64,000 bases of DNA from Chitinophaga niastensis (GTDB lineage: Bacteria; Bacteroidota; Bacteroidia; Chitinophagales; Chitinophagaceae), in the NCBI RefSeq assembly GCF_003014755.1, contig NZ_PYAW01000003.1, forward strand, positions 434,001-498,000, read 5' to 3'. Made by a program: the position numbers and the translations under genes. Each line of letters begins with the position of its first letter. The first letter of the stretch is position 1. The notes under the pieces are model-generated. The model was not told the origin of the DNA. It saw only the letters and a list, made by a program, of their open reading frames with translations, and ran no database searches. Of this stretch, positions 63,759 to 64,000 are shown one piece after another.

Positions 63759-64000
63759 TTAAGAAATGATCTGCTTCCTGATTCTGCTCAGGCTTTCCGG
63801 CTTAATTCCGATAAAGGAAGCAATGTATTGCAGTGGAACATGTTGGATAATATCCGGATGAATAGCCAGCAGGTTGAGATAGCGCTGCTTTGCGGTAAGG
63901 GTCATGATATCTTTGGTGCGCTGCTCATTGTAAGCAAGTGCCTGTTCATAAATCAAACGTCCTGTTAATCCCCAGTTCGGGCATTCCTGGTATAAGGTGT
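63759..64000 (-). CDS. Crp/Fnr family regulator, N-terminus cut by window edge
   Basis: The minus frame is open to the right edge. Eighty residues are visible, ending in the helix-turn-helix: RYLNLLAIHPDIIQHVPLQY and IASFIGIKPESLSRIRKQ. The residues before (YQECPNWG, ALAYNEQRTKDIMTL) fit the dimer helix of Crp/Fnr-type proteins. The cyclic-nucleotide-binding domain lies outside. It precedes two SDR-type genes on the same strand and may control them. Confidence 0.85.
   Translation of the reverse strand, partial: TLYQECPNWGLTGRLIYEQALAYNEQRTKDIMTLTAKQRYLNLLAIHPDIIQHVPLQYIASFIGIKPESLSRIRKQIIS

Overview
The window looks like chromosomal DNA of a Bacteroidota bacterium, most likely a Chitinophagaceae member close to Chitinophaga. 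This is inferred from a FecI sigma/FecR/SusC/SusD operon with an STN domain, type IX secretion (T9SS) sorting tails, PafA-type phosphatase, Bacteroidota -7 boxes (TAnnTTTG), weak ribosome-binding sites and moderate GC. No rRNA, tRNA, CRISPR array or insertion sequence was seen.

Layout. 1-7822 (minus): an operon for an outer-membrane protein, a small secreted beta-sandwich protein and a giant RHS-like protein cut by the left edge. 8320-10602: a putative polymorphic or contractile-injection-type effector. 10692-17127: PafA-like phosphatase, an unknown protein, a DinB/TMEM175/YjbR cassette and an HtrA-like protease. 17181-25398: a large T9SS-secreted glycosidase-like protein, an M43 metalloprotease and a lipoprotein. 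25611-33412: a secreted-peptide locus with its neighbours. 33508-41329: serine hydrolase, a DUF1772/SDR/AraC group, a TetR-controlled MFS pump, a lipoprotein and a second AraC regulator. 41529-46465: two outer-membrane barrels around NudK and a DeoR regulator. 46514-48424: a sigma/FecR pair without SusC/SusD. 50142-56747: a complete sigma/FecR/SusC/SusD operon. 57028-64000: a histidine kinase, a MacB/FtsX-like permease, small unknown genes, two SDR-type oxidoreductases and a Crp/Fnr regulator cut by the right edge.

The most interesting system is at 27868-32166. Two small genes encode double-glycine-leader peptides, each with six cysteines in the predicted mature part. One has the spacing C-x8-C-x3-C-x9-C-x5-C-x1-C with a GxC gamma-core, which is the framework of arthropod CS-alpha-beta defensins. 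Between them lies a fusion of a degenerate C39-like domain, a VKOR domain and a thioredoxin domain, which I read as a leader-binding disulfide-forming enzyme. An ABC exporter follows. A divergent M57-like lipoprotein next to the locus has lost the catalytic glutamate of its zinc motif (HALGH). I infer a bacterial pathway for making and exporting defensin-like disulfide peptides.

Several regulator/operator pairs can be read directly: TetR with two related sites, DeoR with 10-bp-phased repeats, and a 34-bp palindrome between an ArsR gene and a serine hydrolase.
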